From assembly GCA_964057225.1 (NCBI GenBank), contig OZ059894.1, forward strand, positions 11,232,131 to 11,296,130: a stretch of 64,000 nt of DNA, read 5' to 3'. Positions 30,058 to 42,787 of this stretch are shown piece after piece. Origin of the DNA: Auanema rhodensis. Its lineage: Eukaryota > Nematoda > Chromadorea > Rhabditida > Rhabditidae. The notes beneath the pieces were generated by a model that was given only the letters and a program-made list of their open reading frames with translations, made no database searches and was not told the DNA's origin. Position 1 is the stretch's first letter. Every line of letters begins with the position of its first letter. The translations under genes and the position numbers were made by a program.

Positions 30058-33000
30058 CAATCTGAAGGCCGTTAAAAGCCATCAGAAAAAAGCTGAAGGA
30101 TGCCTCCGCATCATAGAGGAAACTGTGGTGATCTCACCTCTATCTCCGAGAGAGCCCAGTTCCCGCCCTATATTGCGGAGGATCAGGAACACCCGCCCAC
30201 CAGGCACAAGGACGACCACCCCGCCCGTGGAGGAGCGTACAATGGAGGAAACATCATCCAGTGGACAGGAACAAGGATCTCCATCAACGGTACGCTTGTT
30301 TGAGGCCCCAATTCTGGACTTGTCCCCAGAGGCCGAAGTTTCCCCCCTTCCGCGAGAGAGTGAAATATTCAACGAGATCAGGGTTCCGAGTACAGAACCA
30401 TCTTTTGCCGACCCTGATCCGAATAGAAACTCTGAAAATATTTGGGTGGATAGAATTAAAAAGGTAGTATGCGAAAGTGAGCTCGAGCAGGTCCTGGAAG
30501 AGTTGGTAGACACAATCAGAAAGTCTCTTGACATTATGATCAAAGTTCCCAACTTCCGACAAAGGCGCCGACCACACACACAACCTGAGGAAGACCAAAA
30601 AACCCAGGCGATGAAGCTCCAGAAGCTTTGGAGGGCCAACAAGAAGAAAGCCTTTCGACAACTGCTCAGAGAACAAAGTGAAACCTGCACCATACCATCT
30701 GCAGAGGTTGAAAAACACTTCCTTTCTGTTCACAGCAGTCAAGGCCCAGCCCTCCCCATCACAGTCACCAGACCGGATTTGCCAGCTAGTACCGACCCAT
30801 TAGAAGGTGTTTTCACCCCTTTGGAAGTCTGGGAACGCATACGACGTTGCAGCGATACGGCTCCAGGAGCTGATGGACTTCGATACTCGCACTGGAAGAA
30901 ATTTGACCAAGGAGGTCACATATTAGCAGCGATTTTTAACACCGTACACAAGCTAGGACACATCCCTTTTTCCTGGAAAGAGTCGACCACCGTCCTCATC
31001 CATAAGAAAGGTGATAAAGCTGACATTAACAACTGGCGACCAATAGCACTTTCGTGCACAATTGGTAAGACGTACTCAGCTTGTCTTACGCATCGACTGC
31101 TAACATGGGCAAGAGCAGAAAAAAGACTTTCTCCCTCCCAAAAGGGCTTTGTGGCCAAAGCTGGATGCATGGAACACAACTTTTTGTTGCAAAGTACCAT
31201 TGCAGACGCTAAACGTAAACGTGAGAAAATTGCAATTGCTTGGCTTGATCTCGCAAACGCTTTTGGATCGCTGCCACACGAAACTCTGCTAGACGTTCTA
31301 AGATGGTCAGGAATGGCTGAAGCCTCAATATCCCGAGTACGAGCTCTATACACAGATGCCTCTACAAGAATCCAGACAGGATCCGGACTCACTTCGACCA
31401 TCCCAGTTCACGCAGGTGTGTTACAAGGATCCCCACTATCTCCAATCCTGTTCAACCTTGCCATTGAACCTCTAATTAAAACCATCTTGGAAACTTCTAC
31501 AGGCTATAAGCTACACAACCACAACATCGCTGTGCTAGCGTACGCCGATGACCTTGCCCTGGTCTCCTCATCATCAGAAGATCTACAGAAAATGTTGGAC
31601 GCAGCATCAAATGCGGCTAATTTCACAGGCTTAACCTTCAAACCAGCGAAATGCGCCACTTTGACGATCGACAAAGGGAAAATATCAACAGCTTCATACA
31701 TGCTTCAGAGCTGCTCTCTACCCGCTCTTAGCAAATTTGACAGCTACTCCCACCTGGGAATCCCTACTGGAATGCATTTACATAAGTCTGCGGTTCCAAC
31801 AGTGAATATTATGAGACAACACTTGGAAAAAATTGACAAATCCTTACTTGCTGAATGGCAGAAAGCTGACGCAGTACGCACCTTCCTGATGCCCTGCCTT
31901 AATTTTCATATGACGAATGGCCACGTCCCAAAGAGTAAACTAGTCGCCTTTGACAAAGAACTCAAACGTTGTGCCCGTAGATGGATGCACTATCCTCCAA
32001 ACGCCAGTGCTGAACCAATCTACCTGCCAACTAACTACGGCGGACTTGGTCTCTCTCGACTCCAACACCTGTCAGACGTCTGTGAAGTCACTCATGCCTA
32101 CCAACTTTTGAAGTCATCTGATCTTGTAGTAGCTGATATTGCGCATCAAGACTCAAAAAAAGTAGCATCAAAAAGGATTAAACGTCAAGCCAGTAACGAT
32201 GAGACAGCTGCATATTACAACGGTTCCGTTGATGGCATTTTCGACACCGAAACATCTGATGTTTCCTCCATCTGGACTAGAGTAAGAGTAGCAATGCGTC
32301 AACTAAAGAAACTCATCAACGCTAACTGGACATGCCTCGAAAGTGGTTTAGAACTCAATCTAAACAACCAACTGTTAACACCTTCACTATGCCACAGAAG
32401 CCTGCGACGTGCATTATGGCTGAAAGACCTTCGGATCCTTCTTCAAAAACCGGATCAAGGGAAAGTCTTTGATGTCACAATGCTCAACAAAGCGTCCAAT
32501 CACTTTATGGCGAAGGGAGATTTCATACGGTTTGCTGATTGGCGATTCATCCACAAGGCTCGACTCAATACTCTCCAGCTCAATGGCTGTAGAAGACACG
32601 GAGAAGGAAACAAACAGTGCCGCAGGTGTAGTTACTCCAACGAAACTGCTGCACATGTTCTTGGACACTGCCACTCTCACACGAGAGCAATCCAACTCCG
32701 CCACAACAACATCGTGGACCGTCTTATCAAAGCACTGCCAGAGCCTAAAAACGGAGAAGTTTACACTAACCAGCCTCTTCCTGGCATTAATAGTACACTC
32801 CGACCCGACATAGTAGTGGTCAATCATGACGCAAAACACTGTAGTATCGTTGATGTTACAGTGAGCTATGAAAACCGCCGACAAGCCATGATAGCCGCGC
32901 GTATGATAAAGGAGAGGAAATATGCTGACATAGCCAGCCAATACCAATGTCTTGGTTATAAGACTAGTGTAGAAGCGTATGTCGTAGGAATGCTTGGAAC

Positions 33001-33559
33001 TATGGACCCGCTCAACGGACAAGCCCTTCGATCACTCAAGATCAGCAGCCACTACAACCGGCTAATGGAGAAGCTCGTCGTCGCCGATACCATCAAGTGG
33101 GCCAGGAATATCTACGTGGAACATGTTTCTGGTGTAAGCCAGTATGAAGAAGAAATTATCCATTGACTTGTTTGTGATTCGATTGTAATGTATTTACTTT
33201 TTGTATTACTTATTTTTGTCTTTTTTTCTTTCTTTCTGACCTTCATTGGTACATGTATTTTGTTGTTTATTTTTAACACCATTGCCGTAGGCACTCAAAT
33301 TGTCTGATCATAGCGGTACTTGATATTTAATTTTCATTGTTCTGCTTTAGTATTCATTTTTTTTTTTTGTTATTCATTACTTTTTTAACCCACTCCCCCG
33401 ACTCTTGAGTTGTTTTAGCCCCTGTTGGTAATCTGTCTTATTATGTACTTTTTAATCACTTGCTGTTTGAAGTTGTACTGGTAAGACCGTCTCCCCGGTT
33501 CTGGGCTCTTTCTTATTGGTTAGTTATTGTATCATAACATTAGTTATTCAATAAACCAT
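30058..33559 (+). mobile_element. Utopia-like element, 5'-truncated
   Basis: Starts within the second zinc-finger coding region and has a normal 3' end before U2 nt 38. It is an independent lineage: the 3' UTR carries several private changes (GTTGTTTTAGCCCC, GTAAGACCG, CCCCGGTTC) and the protein has CESELEQ and LLREQSE. Confidence 0.9.
30062..33166 (+). pseudogene. N-terminally truncated retrotransposon ORF (RT + CCHC + endonuclease)
   Basis: The frame is open from the break (equivalent to residue 59) to the TGA at 33166. The first in-frame ATG is at 30242 (residue 119 of the intact protein). The C2H2 finger and the two cysteines of the second finger are missing, while RT, CCHC knuckle and RPD...D endonuclease are complete. 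One change near the endonuclease is VVVNHDAK for VVVDHDAK, just after the PD pair. A synonymous C at 32806, in the codon of the PD proline, differs from the mirror copy. Without its DNA-binding fingers it is probably inactive. Confidence 0.9.
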
Positions 33560-33719
33560 TAATCGTTCTTATCGAATTAACCTTCGATATGTGTTCCATT
33601 GGTTCACAATAAGGTTAACCGATTTTTGAGACTTGAGGTAGATGCTGGCTTGCTAGCTCCACCTCACGGGTCGACCCGCTCTTGCACTGCTGGCGGGAAC
33701 GGCCCATTCCCTCAGGGAA
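33560..33719 (+). pseudogene. U2 snRNA 3' portion (nt 38-197)
   Basis: U2 resumes at nt 38 after the truncated element. No 5' half of this U2 survives. Confidence 0.93.
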
Positions 33720-34023
33720 AGAATGTAACAATAAGAATGAAAATCGTGTAGTACACATGGAAATTCAACTTGAGTGACGCTTATGACGATGCTGCAGCAT
33801 ACGAACGGTTTAGAAATGACTATACGATCAAAGATGTACCTCTCATTTGTTCACAAACCTTCTATTTTCATGGCTTTCTTATAATTTTTTGTCATACTTA
33901 TGTACTACCTGGTAATTCTGTATTTACATTTATGTTTATTCATGTCTTTGCTGCCTCTACGCTTTTGTTACTTTTATAGTTTAATATTGTAGTTTTTCGG
34001 AACAAACATTCTCTACGTCAATA

Positions 34024-34063
34024 AATTGTTCTTATCGAATTAATCTTCAATATGTGTTCTATT
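34024..34063 (+). pseudogene. Decayed U2 target fragment
   Basis: Same 40-nt fragment, unchanged. Confidence 0.75.
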
Positions 34064-34888
34064 ACTATACTGGTAATGTATATATCTCGTTTAGTGCGTG
34101 GGGGCCTATTCGGGTGGTTTCTATTATGCATATGCATGTTGTTTAGACTTTTAAGACGTATTTCAACAAGTTAGAACGATTAAACATGTTTGCAGAGTGA
34201 TCGGATGAGGTTGAAACGAGTAATGAGAAAAAAAGTAGGTAAGGGGGGACCCTTGTGTGAGAAAATGTTCAAAAAAAAGTTGTTTTTGTTTTCGTTTTGT
34301 TTTCATTTTTCAAAAATTTACAGTTTTTATAAAAATAATTCTTCTTTCTACAGTAGATTGTAAATTTCATGAAAAAAAATATAGGGAATCAAAAGTTACA
34401 TTAGGGTCCCGAATACGGGACATTTTTATATGTGTAAAAACGGTCCAGTTTTAACACAAGGGTTTTCCGGTCTATTATAAGGTAAAACACAGCTTTTTAA
34501 ACCTCCGTAGCGTAATGAGAAATGATGATTTCGTGAATGTTAAAGTTTTCTATCATAGTTCTCTATAGTATCTACGTACATATGAAGAAAAAATAGAAAG
34601 AAATTTTTCTGGAAGCAAGTTTCATTGAGCGTTCCGTATAAGGAACATTATGATAAAAATTATAAGGGGGTAAAACATATCATTGTTAACCAAGACGTCT
34701 GAAAATAAAATTTTCTATTACAATAAATATGAAGTTCTATCATACATATGCATGTTATAAAGACTTTCTAGACGTATTTCAACGGGTTAGAACGAGTTTA
34801 AACCGAGTTATGAGGAAAAACAATGATATTTAAAAAAAAAAAAACTATGTGTTGAAAAAATTTCTCTCTTGATTGGACTTTTTACTGT

Positions 34889-34890
<2 letters not shown>

Positions 34891-34933
<43 letters not shown>
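34891..34933 (+). repeat. (TA)n microsatellite, 43 nt
   Basis: The mirror tract at 36583-36627 is 45 nt. This accounts for the 2-bp shift between arm coordinates near the centre. Confidence 0.97.
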
Positions 34934-34936
<3 letters not shown>

Positions 34937-35078
34937 GGATACATGGCTAACCTTTAGACACATAGGTGAAAAAAAAATTTTTTTTGTTATTGTTACTGTT
35001 CCTGTTGTTTTCTTTGTGGTCGTATCTATTAACAACAAGATTTAGAGTGATATAACTGATAATGAAGAATATGACATT

Positions 35079-35197
35079 GCTTACGACCATACCACGTTGA
35101 AAGTACGCCATCCCGTCCGATCTGGCAAGTCAAGCAACGTTGGGCCCGGTTAGTACTTGGATCGGAGACGGCTTGGGAATCCCGGGTGTCGTAAGCT
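35079..35197 (+). rRNA. 5S rRNA, first of a pair
   Basis: Full 119-nt gene, the last complete unit before the centre of the inverted repeat. Confidence 0.98.
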
Positions 35198-35438
35198 TTT
35201 ATATTTTATTTGAAATTTTTTGAAGAAATAAAAAAGCTTTGATAACTAAAAAAAAGTTGTTGTTAATCGAATGTTTGCTCTAATAACACGACAGAGGTAG
35301 TCTTAGATACTGTAAATAACTCGAACACTGTAAAGTTTGGGCATTTCATTTGTTACTGTTCCTGTTGTTTTCTTTGTGGTCCTAACTATTAACAACAAGA
35401 TTTAGAGTGATATAACTGATAATGAAGAATATAACATT

Positions 35439-35557
35439 GCTTACGACCATACCACGTTGAAAGTACGCCATCCCGTCCGATCTGGCAAGTCAAGCAACGT
35501 TGGGCCCGGTTAGTACTTGGATCGGAGACGGCTTGGGAATCCCGGGTGTCGTAAGCT
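35439..35557 (+). rRNA. 5S rRNA, second of a pair
   Basis: Full 119-nt gene. It pairs with the minus-strand 5S at 35959-36077 across the centre. Confidence 0.98.
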
Positions 35558-35908
35558 TTTATATTTTATTTGAAATATCTTGAAGAAATAAAAAAGCTTT
35601 GATAACTAGAAAAAGTTGTTGATTGATATGTGCTCTAATATTACAAGAGTGGTTGTTCTAGATACTGTAAGCAATACAAACACTGTAAAGTTGGGAGATT
35701 TCATTGTATTAACCTTCTCCTAATTATTGTATAAAAATATATAAAATATTCGGAAACTTTGCAACCGTACATATAAAACTATATACAAGTATTTGAATAA
35801 AAAGAATAGAAAAAAGTGCAGCGCTTCGAATAAGAAAAAAATAAGTCCAAAAGTTGAGTAAATCCACAGTTTATATGAGCCATTTATGACCTGTACAGTC
35901 AAGATTGT
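35558..35908 (+). other. Orphan part of a 5S-to-U2 spacer at the palindrome centre
   Basis: Follows the normal 5S downstream spacer to AAGATTGT and then stops. The U2 promoter block and the U2 gene that should follow are absent. Confidence 0.8.
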
Positions 35909-35915
35909 TTTTTTT
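35601..35915. other. Unpaired centre of the giant inverted repeat
   Basis: These 315 bp belong to the left-type spacer and have no inverted partner. They end in a run of eight T (35908-35915) where the strand switches. Neither flank normally has this T-run. Confidence 0.85.
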
Positions 35916-35958
35916 AAAGCTTTTTTATTTCTTCAAGATATTTCAAATAAAATATAAA

Positions 35959-36077
35959 AGCTTACGACACCCGGGATTCCCAAGCCGTCTCCGATCCAAG
36001 TACTAACCGGGCCCAACGTTGCTTGACTTGCCAGATCGGACGGGATGGCGTACTTTCAACGTGGTATGGTCGTAAGC
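35959..36077 (-). rRNA. 5S rRNA, second of a pair
   Basis: Full 119-nt gene on the minus strand with second-copy flanks. It is the first gene of the right arm. Confidence 0.98.
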
Positions 36078-36318
36078 AATGTTATATTCTTCATTATCAG
36101 TTATATCACTCTAAATCTTGTTGTTAATAGTTAGGACCACAAAGAAAACAACAGGAACAGTAACAAATGAAATGCCCAAACTTTACAGTGTTCGAGTTAT
36201 TTACAGTATCTAAGACTACCTCTGTCGTGTTATTAGAGCAAACATTCGATTAACAACAACTTTTTTTTAGTTATCAAAGCTTTTTTATTTCTTCAAAAAA
36301 TTTCAAATAAAATATAAA

Positions 36319-36437
36319 AGCTTACGACACCCGGGATTCCCAAGCCGTCTCCGATCCAAGTACTAACCGGGCCCAACGTTGCTTGACTTGCCAGATCGGA
36401 CGGGATGGCGTACTTTCAACGTGGTATGGTCGTAAGC
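36319..36437 (-). rRNA. 5S rRNA, first of a pair
   Basis: Full 119-nt gene with first-copy flanks. Confidence 0.98.
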
Positions 36438-36579
36438 AATGTCATATTCTTCATTATCAGTTATATCACTCTAAATCTTGTTGTTAATAGATACGACCAC
36501 AAAGAAAACAACAGGAACAGTAACAATAACAAAAAAAATTTTTTTTTCACCTATGTGTCTAAAGGTTAGCCATGTATCC

Positions 36580-36582
<3 letters not shown>

Positions 36583-36627
<45 letters not shown>
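36583..36627 (-). repeat. (TA)n microsatellite, 45 nt
   Basis: Two bases longer than its mirror tract. Confidence 0.97.
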
Positions 36628-36629
<2 letters not shown>

Positions 36630-37454
36630 ACAGTAAAAAGTCCAATCAAGAGAGAAATTTTTTCAACACATAGTTTTTTTTTTTTTAAATATCATTGTTT
36701 TTCCTCATAACTCGGTTTAAACTCGTTCTAACCCGTTGAAATACGTCTAGAAAGTCTTTATAACATGCATATGTATGATAGAACTTCATATTTATTGTAA
36801 TAGAAAATTTTATTTTCAGACGTCTTGGTTAACAATGATATGTTTTACCCCCTTATAATTTTTATCATAATGTTCCTTATACGGAACGCTCAATGAAACT
36901 TGCTTCCAGAAAAATTTCTTTCTATTTTTTCTTCATATGTACGTAGATACTATAGAGAACTATGATAGAAAACTTTAACATTCACGAAATCATCATTTCT
37001 CATTACGCTACGGAGGTTTAAAAAGCTGTGTTTTACCTTATAATAGACCGGAAAACCCTTGTGTTAAAACTGGACCGTTTTTACACATATAAAAATGTCC
37101 CGTATTCGGGACCCTAATGTAACTTTTGATTCCCTATATTTTTTTTCATGAAATTTACAATCTACTGTAGAAAGAAGAATTATTTTTATAAAAACTGTAA
37201 ATTTTTGAAAAATGAAAACAAAACGAAAACAAAAACAACTTTTTTTTGAACATTTTCTCACACAAGGGTCCCCCCTTACCTACTTTTTTTCTCATTACTC
37301 GTTTCAACCTCATCCGATCACTCTGCAAACATGTTTAATCGTTCTAACTTGTTGAAATACGTCTTAAAAGTCTAAACAACATGCATATGCATAATAGAAA
37401 CCACCCGAATAGGCCCCCACGCACTAAACGAGATATATACATTACCAGTATAGT

Positions 37455-37494
37455 AATAGAACACATATTGAAGATTAATTCGATAAGAACAATT
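37455..37494 (-). pseudogene. Decayed U2 target fragment
   Basis: Same 40-nt fragment on the minus strand. Confidence 0.75.
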
Positions 37495-37798
37495 TATTGA
37501 CGTAGAGAATGTTTGTTCCGAAAAACTACAATATTAAACTATAAAAGTAACAAAAGCGTAGAGGCAGCAAAGACATGAATAAACATAAATGTAAATACAG
37601 AATTACCAGGTAGTACATAAGTATGACAAAAAATTATAAGAAAGCCATGAAAATAGAAGGTTTGTGAACAAATGAGAGGTACATCTTTGATCGTATAGTC
37701 ATTTCTAAACCGTTCGTATGCTGCAGCATCGTCATAAGCGTCACTCAAGTTGAATTTCCATGTGTACTACACGATTTTCATTCTTATTGTTACATTCT

Positions 37799-37958
37799 TT
37801 CCCTGAGGGAATGGGCCGTTCCCGCCAGCAGTGCAAGAGCGGGTCGACCCGTGAGGTGGAGCTAGCAAGCCAGCATCTACCTCAAGTCTCAAAAATCGGT
37901 TAACCTTATTGTGAACCAATGGAACACATATCGAAGGTTAATTCGATAAGAACGATTA
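37799..37958 (-). pseudogene. U2 snRNA 3' portion (nt 38-197)
   Basis: Remaining 3' part of the U2 that carries the truncated element at 37959-41460. Confidence 0.93.
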
Positions 37959-40900
37959 ATGGTTTATTGAATAACTAATGTTATGATACAATAACTAACC
38001 AATAAGAAAGAGCCCAGAACCGGGGAGACGGTCTTACCAGTACAACTTCAAACAGCAAGTGATTAAAAAGTACATAATAAGACAGATTACCAACAGGGGC
38101 TAAAACAACTCAAGAGTCGGGGGAGTGGGTTAAAAAAGTAATGAATAACAAAAAAAAAAAATGAATACTAAAGCAGAACAATGAAAATTAAATATCAAGT
38201 ACCGCTATGATCAGACAATTTGAGTGCCTACGGCAATGGTGTTAAAAATAAACAACAAAATACATGTACCAATGAAGGTCAGAAAGAAAGAAAAAAAGAC
38301 AAAAATAAGTAATACAAAAAGTAAATACATTACAATCGAATCACAAACAAGTCAATGGATAATTTCTTCTTCATACTGGCTTACACCAGAAACATGTTCC
38401 ACGTAGATATTCCTGGCCCACTTGATGGTATCGGCGACGACGAGCTTCTCCATTAGCCGGTTGTAGTGGCTGCTGATCTTGAGTGATCGAAGGGCTTGTC
38501 CGTTGAGCGGGTCCATAGTTCCAAGCATTCCTACGACATACGCTTCTACACTAGTCTTATAACCAAGACATTGGTATTGGCTGGCTATGTCAGCATATTT
38601 CCTCTCCTTTATCATACGCGCGGCTATCATGGCTTGTCGGCGGTTTTCATAGCTCACTGTAACATCAACGATACTACAGTGTTTTGCGTCATGATTGACC
38701 ACTACTATGTCAGGTCGGAGTGTACTATTAATGCCAGGAAGAGGCTGGTTAGTGTAAACTTCTCCGTTTTTAGGCTCTGGCAGTGCTTTGATAAGACGGT
38801 CCACGATGTTGTTGTGGCGGAGTTGGATTGCTCTCGTGTGAGAGTGGCAGTGTCCAAGAACATGTGCAGCAGTTTCGTTGGAGTAACTACACCTGCGGCA
38901 CTGTTTGTTTCCTTCTCCGTGTCTTCTACAGCCATTGAGCTGGAGAGTATTGAGTCGAGCCTTGTGGATGAATCGCCAATCAGCAAACCGTATGAAATCT
39001 CCCTTCGCCATAAAGTGATTGGACGCTTTGTTGAGCATTGTGACATCAAAGACTTTCCCTTGATCCGGTTTTTGAAGAAGGATCCGAAGGTCTTTCAGCC
39101 ATAATGCACGTCGCAGGCTTCTGTGGCATAGTGAAGGTGTTAACAGTTGGTTGTTTAGATTGAGTTCTAAACCACTTTCGAGGCATGTCCAGTTAGCGTT
39201 GATGAGTTTCTTTAGTTGACGCATTGCTACTCTTACTCTAGTCCAGATGGAGGAAACATCAGATGTTTCGGTGTCGAAAATGCCATCAACGGAACCGTTG
39301 TAATATGCAGCTGTCTCATCGTTACTGGCTTGACGTTTAATCCTTTTTGATGCTACTTTTTTTGAGTCTTGATGCGCAATATCAGCTACTACAAGATCAG
39401 ATGACTTCAAAAGTTGGTAGGCATGAGTGACTTCACAGACGTCTGACAGGTGTTGGAGTCGAGAGAGACCAAGTCCGCCGTAGTTAGTTGGCAGGTAGAT
39501 TGGTTCAGCACTGGCGTTTGGAGGATAGTGCATCCATCTACGGGCACAACGTTTGAGTTCTTTGTCAAAGGCGACTAGTTTACTCTTTGGGACGTGGCCA
39601 TTCGTCATATGAAAATTAAGGCAGGGCATCAGGAAGGTGCGTACTGCGTCAGCTTTCTGCCATTCAGCAAGTAAGGATTTGTCAATTTTTTCCAAGTGTT
39701 GTCTCATAATATTCACTGTTGGAACCGCAGACTTATGTAAATGCATTCCAGTAGGGATTCCCAGGTGGGAGTAGCTGTCAAATTTGCTAAGAGCGGGTAG
39801 AGAGCAGCTCTGAAGCATGTATGAAGCTGTTGATATTTTCCCTTTGTCGATCGTCAAAGTGGCGCATTTCGCTGGTTTGAAGGTTAAGCCTGTGAAATTA
39901 GCCGCATTTGATGCTGCGTCCAACATTTTCTGTAGATCTTCTGATGATGAGGAGACCAGGGCAAGGTCATCGGCGTACGCTAGCACAGCGATGTTGTGGT
40001 TGTGTAGCTTATAGCCTGTAGAAGTTTCCAAGATGGTTTTAATTAGAGGTTCAATGGCAAGGTTGAACAGGATTGGAGATAGTGGGGATCCTTGTAACAC
40101 ACCTGCGTGAACTGGGATGGTCGAAGTGAGTCCGGATCCTGTCTGGATTCTTGTAGAGGCATCTGTGTATAGAGCTCGTACTCGGGATATTGAGGCTTCA
40201 GCCATTCCTGACCATCTTAGAACGTCTAGCAGAGTTTCGTGTGGCAGCGATCCAAAAGCGTTTGCGAGATCAAGCCAAGCAATTGCAATTTTCTCACGTT
40301 TACGTTTAGCGTCTGCAATGGTACTTTGCAACAAAAAGTTGTGTTCCATGCATCCAGCTTTGGCCACAAAGCCCTTTTGGGAGGGAGAAAGTCTTTTTTC
40401 TGCTCTTGCCCATGTTAGCAGTCGATGCGTAAGACAAGCTGAGTACGTCTTACCAATTGTGCACGAAAGTGCTATTGGTCGCCAGTTGTTAATGTCAGCT
40501 TTATCACCTTTCTTATGGATGAGGACGGTGGTCGACTCTTTCCAGGAAAAAGGGATGTGTCCTAGCTTGTGTACGGTGTTAAAAATCGCTGCTAATATGT
40601 GACCTCCTTGGTCAAATTTCTTCCAGTGCGAGTATCGAAGTCCATCAGCTCCTGGAGCCGTATCGCTGCAACGTCGTATGCGTTCCCAGACTTCCAAAGG
40701 GGTGAAAACACCTTCTAATGGGTCGGTACTAGCTGGCAAATCCGGTCTGGTGACTGTGATGGGGAGGGCTGGGCCTTGACTGCTGTGAACAGAAAGGAAG
40801 TGTTTTTCAACCTCTGCAGATGGTATGGTGCAGGTTTCACTTTGTTCTCTGAGCAGTTGTCGAAAGGCTTTCTTCTTGTTGGCCCTCCAAAGCTTCTGGA

Positions 40901-41460
40901 GCTTCATCGCCTGGGTTTTTTGGTCTTCCTCAGGTTGTGTGTGTGGTCGGCGCCTTTGTCGGAAGTTGGGAACTTTGATCATAATGTCAAGAGACTTTCT
41001 GATTGTGTCTACCAACTCTTCCAGGACCTGCTCGAGCTCACTTTCGCATACTACCTTTTTAATTCTATCCACCCAAATATTTTCAGAGTTTCTATTCGGA
41101 TCAGGGTCGGCAAAAGATGGTTCTGTACTCGGAACCCTGATCTCGTTGAATATTTCACTCTCTCGCGGAAGGGGGGAAACTTCGGCCTCTGGGGACAAGT
41201 CCAGAATTGGGGCCTCAAACAAGCGTACCGTTGATGGAGATCCTTGTTCCTGTCCACTGGATGATGTTTCCTCCATTGTACGCTCCTCCACGGGCGGGGT
41301 GGTCGTCCTTGTGCCTGGTGGGCGGGTGTTCCTGATCCTCCGCAATATAGGGCGGGAACTGGGCTCTCTCGGAGATAGAGGTGAGATCACCACAGTTTCC
41401 TCTATGATGCGGAGGCATCCTTCAGCTTTTTTCTGATGGCTTTTAACGGCCTTCAGATTG
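37959..41460 (-). mobile_element. Utopia-like element, 5'-truncated (mirror copy)
   Basis: Mirror of 30058-33559 with the same 3' end, the same 5' break inside the decayed U2 fragment and the same private variants. The shared break shows both arms descend from one rearranged ancestor. Confidence 0.9.
38352..41456 (-). pseudogene. N-terminally truncated retrotransposon ORF (mirror copy)
   Basis: Same truncated protein as at 30062-33166: RT, CCHC and endonuclease without the first zinc finger. First in-frame ATG at 41276. It has T at 38712 (read on the minus strand) where the left copy has C at 32806, a silent change. Confidence 0.9.
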
Positions 41461-41788
41461 AAGATTAATTCGATAAGAACAATTTATTGACGTAGAGAAT
41501 GTTTGTTCCGAAAAACTACAATATTAAACTATAAAAGTAACAAAAGCGTAGAGGCAGCAAAGACATGAATAAACATAAATGTAAATACAGAATTACCAGG
41601 TAGTACATAAGTATGACAAAAAATTATAAGAAAGCCATGAAAATAGAAGGTTTGTGAACAAATGAGAGGTACATCTTTGATCGTATAGTCATTTCTAAAC
41701 CGTTCGTATGCTGCAGCATCGTCATAAGCGTCACTCAAGTTGAATTTCCATGTGTACTACACGATTTTCATTCTTATTGTTACATTCT
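41461..41788 (-). other. Truncated U2 spacer
   Basis: Mirror of 29730-30057. It includes the broken decayed U2 fragment at about 41461-41484 and has no 5S. Confidence 0.85.
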
Positions 41789-41985
41789 TTCCCTGAGGGA
41801 ATGGGCCGTTCCCGCCAGCAGTGCAAGAGCGGGTCGACCCGTGAGGTGGAGCTAGCAAGCCAGCATCTACCTCAAGTCTCAAAAATCGGTTAACCTTATT
41901 GTGAACCAATGGAACACATATCGAAGGTTAATTCGATAAGAACGATTACTACACTTTGATCTTAGCCAAAAGGCCGAGAAGCGAT
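41789..41985 (-). ncRNA. U2 spliceosomal snRNA, uninterrupted
   Basis: Complete minus-strand U2 from ATCGCTTC at 41985 to the terminal hairpin, with its promoter region upstream (higher coordinates). Confidence 0.95.
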
Positions 41986-42427
41986 ACAGCATAGCCATGA
42001 GTATCAAAGACATCAAGCAAATGTATCGTACTTGTTACGAGTGCACTCTCTCATTTGAATATAAAAGTGTGGTTTGACAATCTTGACTGTACAGGTCATA
42101 AATGGCTCATATAAACTGTGGATTTACTCAACTTTTGGACTTATTTTTTTCTTATTCGAAGCGCTGCACTTTTTTCTATTCTTTTTATTCAAATACTTGT
42201 ATATAGTTTTATATGTACGGTTGCAAAGTTTCCGAATATTTTATATATTTTTATACAATAATTAGGAGAAGGTTAATACAATGAAATCTCCCAACTTTAC
42301 AGTGTTTGTATTGCTTACAGTATCTAGAACAACCACTCTTGTAATATTAGAGCACATATCAATCAACAACTTTTTCTAGTTATCAAAGCTTTTTTATTTC
42401 TTCAAGATATTTCAAATAAAATATAAA
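41986..42427 (-). promoter_or_regulatory. 5S-to-U2 spacer with presumed U2 promoter
   Basis: Complete upstream region of the minus-strand U2. No other gene is seen. Confidence 0.45.
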
Positions 42428-42546
42428 AGCTTACGACACCCGGGATTCCCAAGCCGTCTCCGATCCAAGTACTAACCGGGCCCAACGTTGCTTGACTTGC
42501 CAGATCGGACGGGATGGCGTACTTTCAACGTGGTATGGTCGTAAGC
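42428..42546 (-). rRNA. 5S rRNA, second of a pair
   Basis: Full 119-nt gene, minus strand. Confidence 0.98.
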
Positions 42547-42787
42547 AATGTTATATTCTTCATTATCAGTTATATCACTCTAAATCTTGTTGTTAATAGT
42601 TAGGACCACAAAGAAAACAACAGGAACAGTAACAAATGAAATGCCCAAACTTTACAGTGTTCGAGTTATTTACAGTATCTAAGACTACCTCTGTCGTGTT
42701 ATTAGAGCAAACATTCGATTAACAACAACTTTTTTTTAGTTATCAAAGCTTTTTTATTTCTTCAAAAAATTTCAAATAAAATATAAA

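Larger units (their letters stand above)
33720..35078 (+). other. U2-to-5S spacer
   Basis: Complete spacer. A longer A-run (ATTTAAAAAAAAAAAAACTATG) near 34830 marks this unit and its mirror partner. Confidence 0.75.
5395..35600 (+). repeat. Left arm of a giant inverted repeat
   Basis: Every gene and spacer from here to 35600 recurs in reverse order and on the opposite strand in 35916-62360. Paired coordinates sum to about 71,516-71,520 near the centre and to about 67,750-67,755 outside the element dimer. The 3,768-bp shift is the extra element unit present only in this arm. Confidence 0.9.
36438..37798 (-). other. U2-to-5S spacer
   Basis: Mirror of 33720-35078, including its long A-run. Confidence 0.75.
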
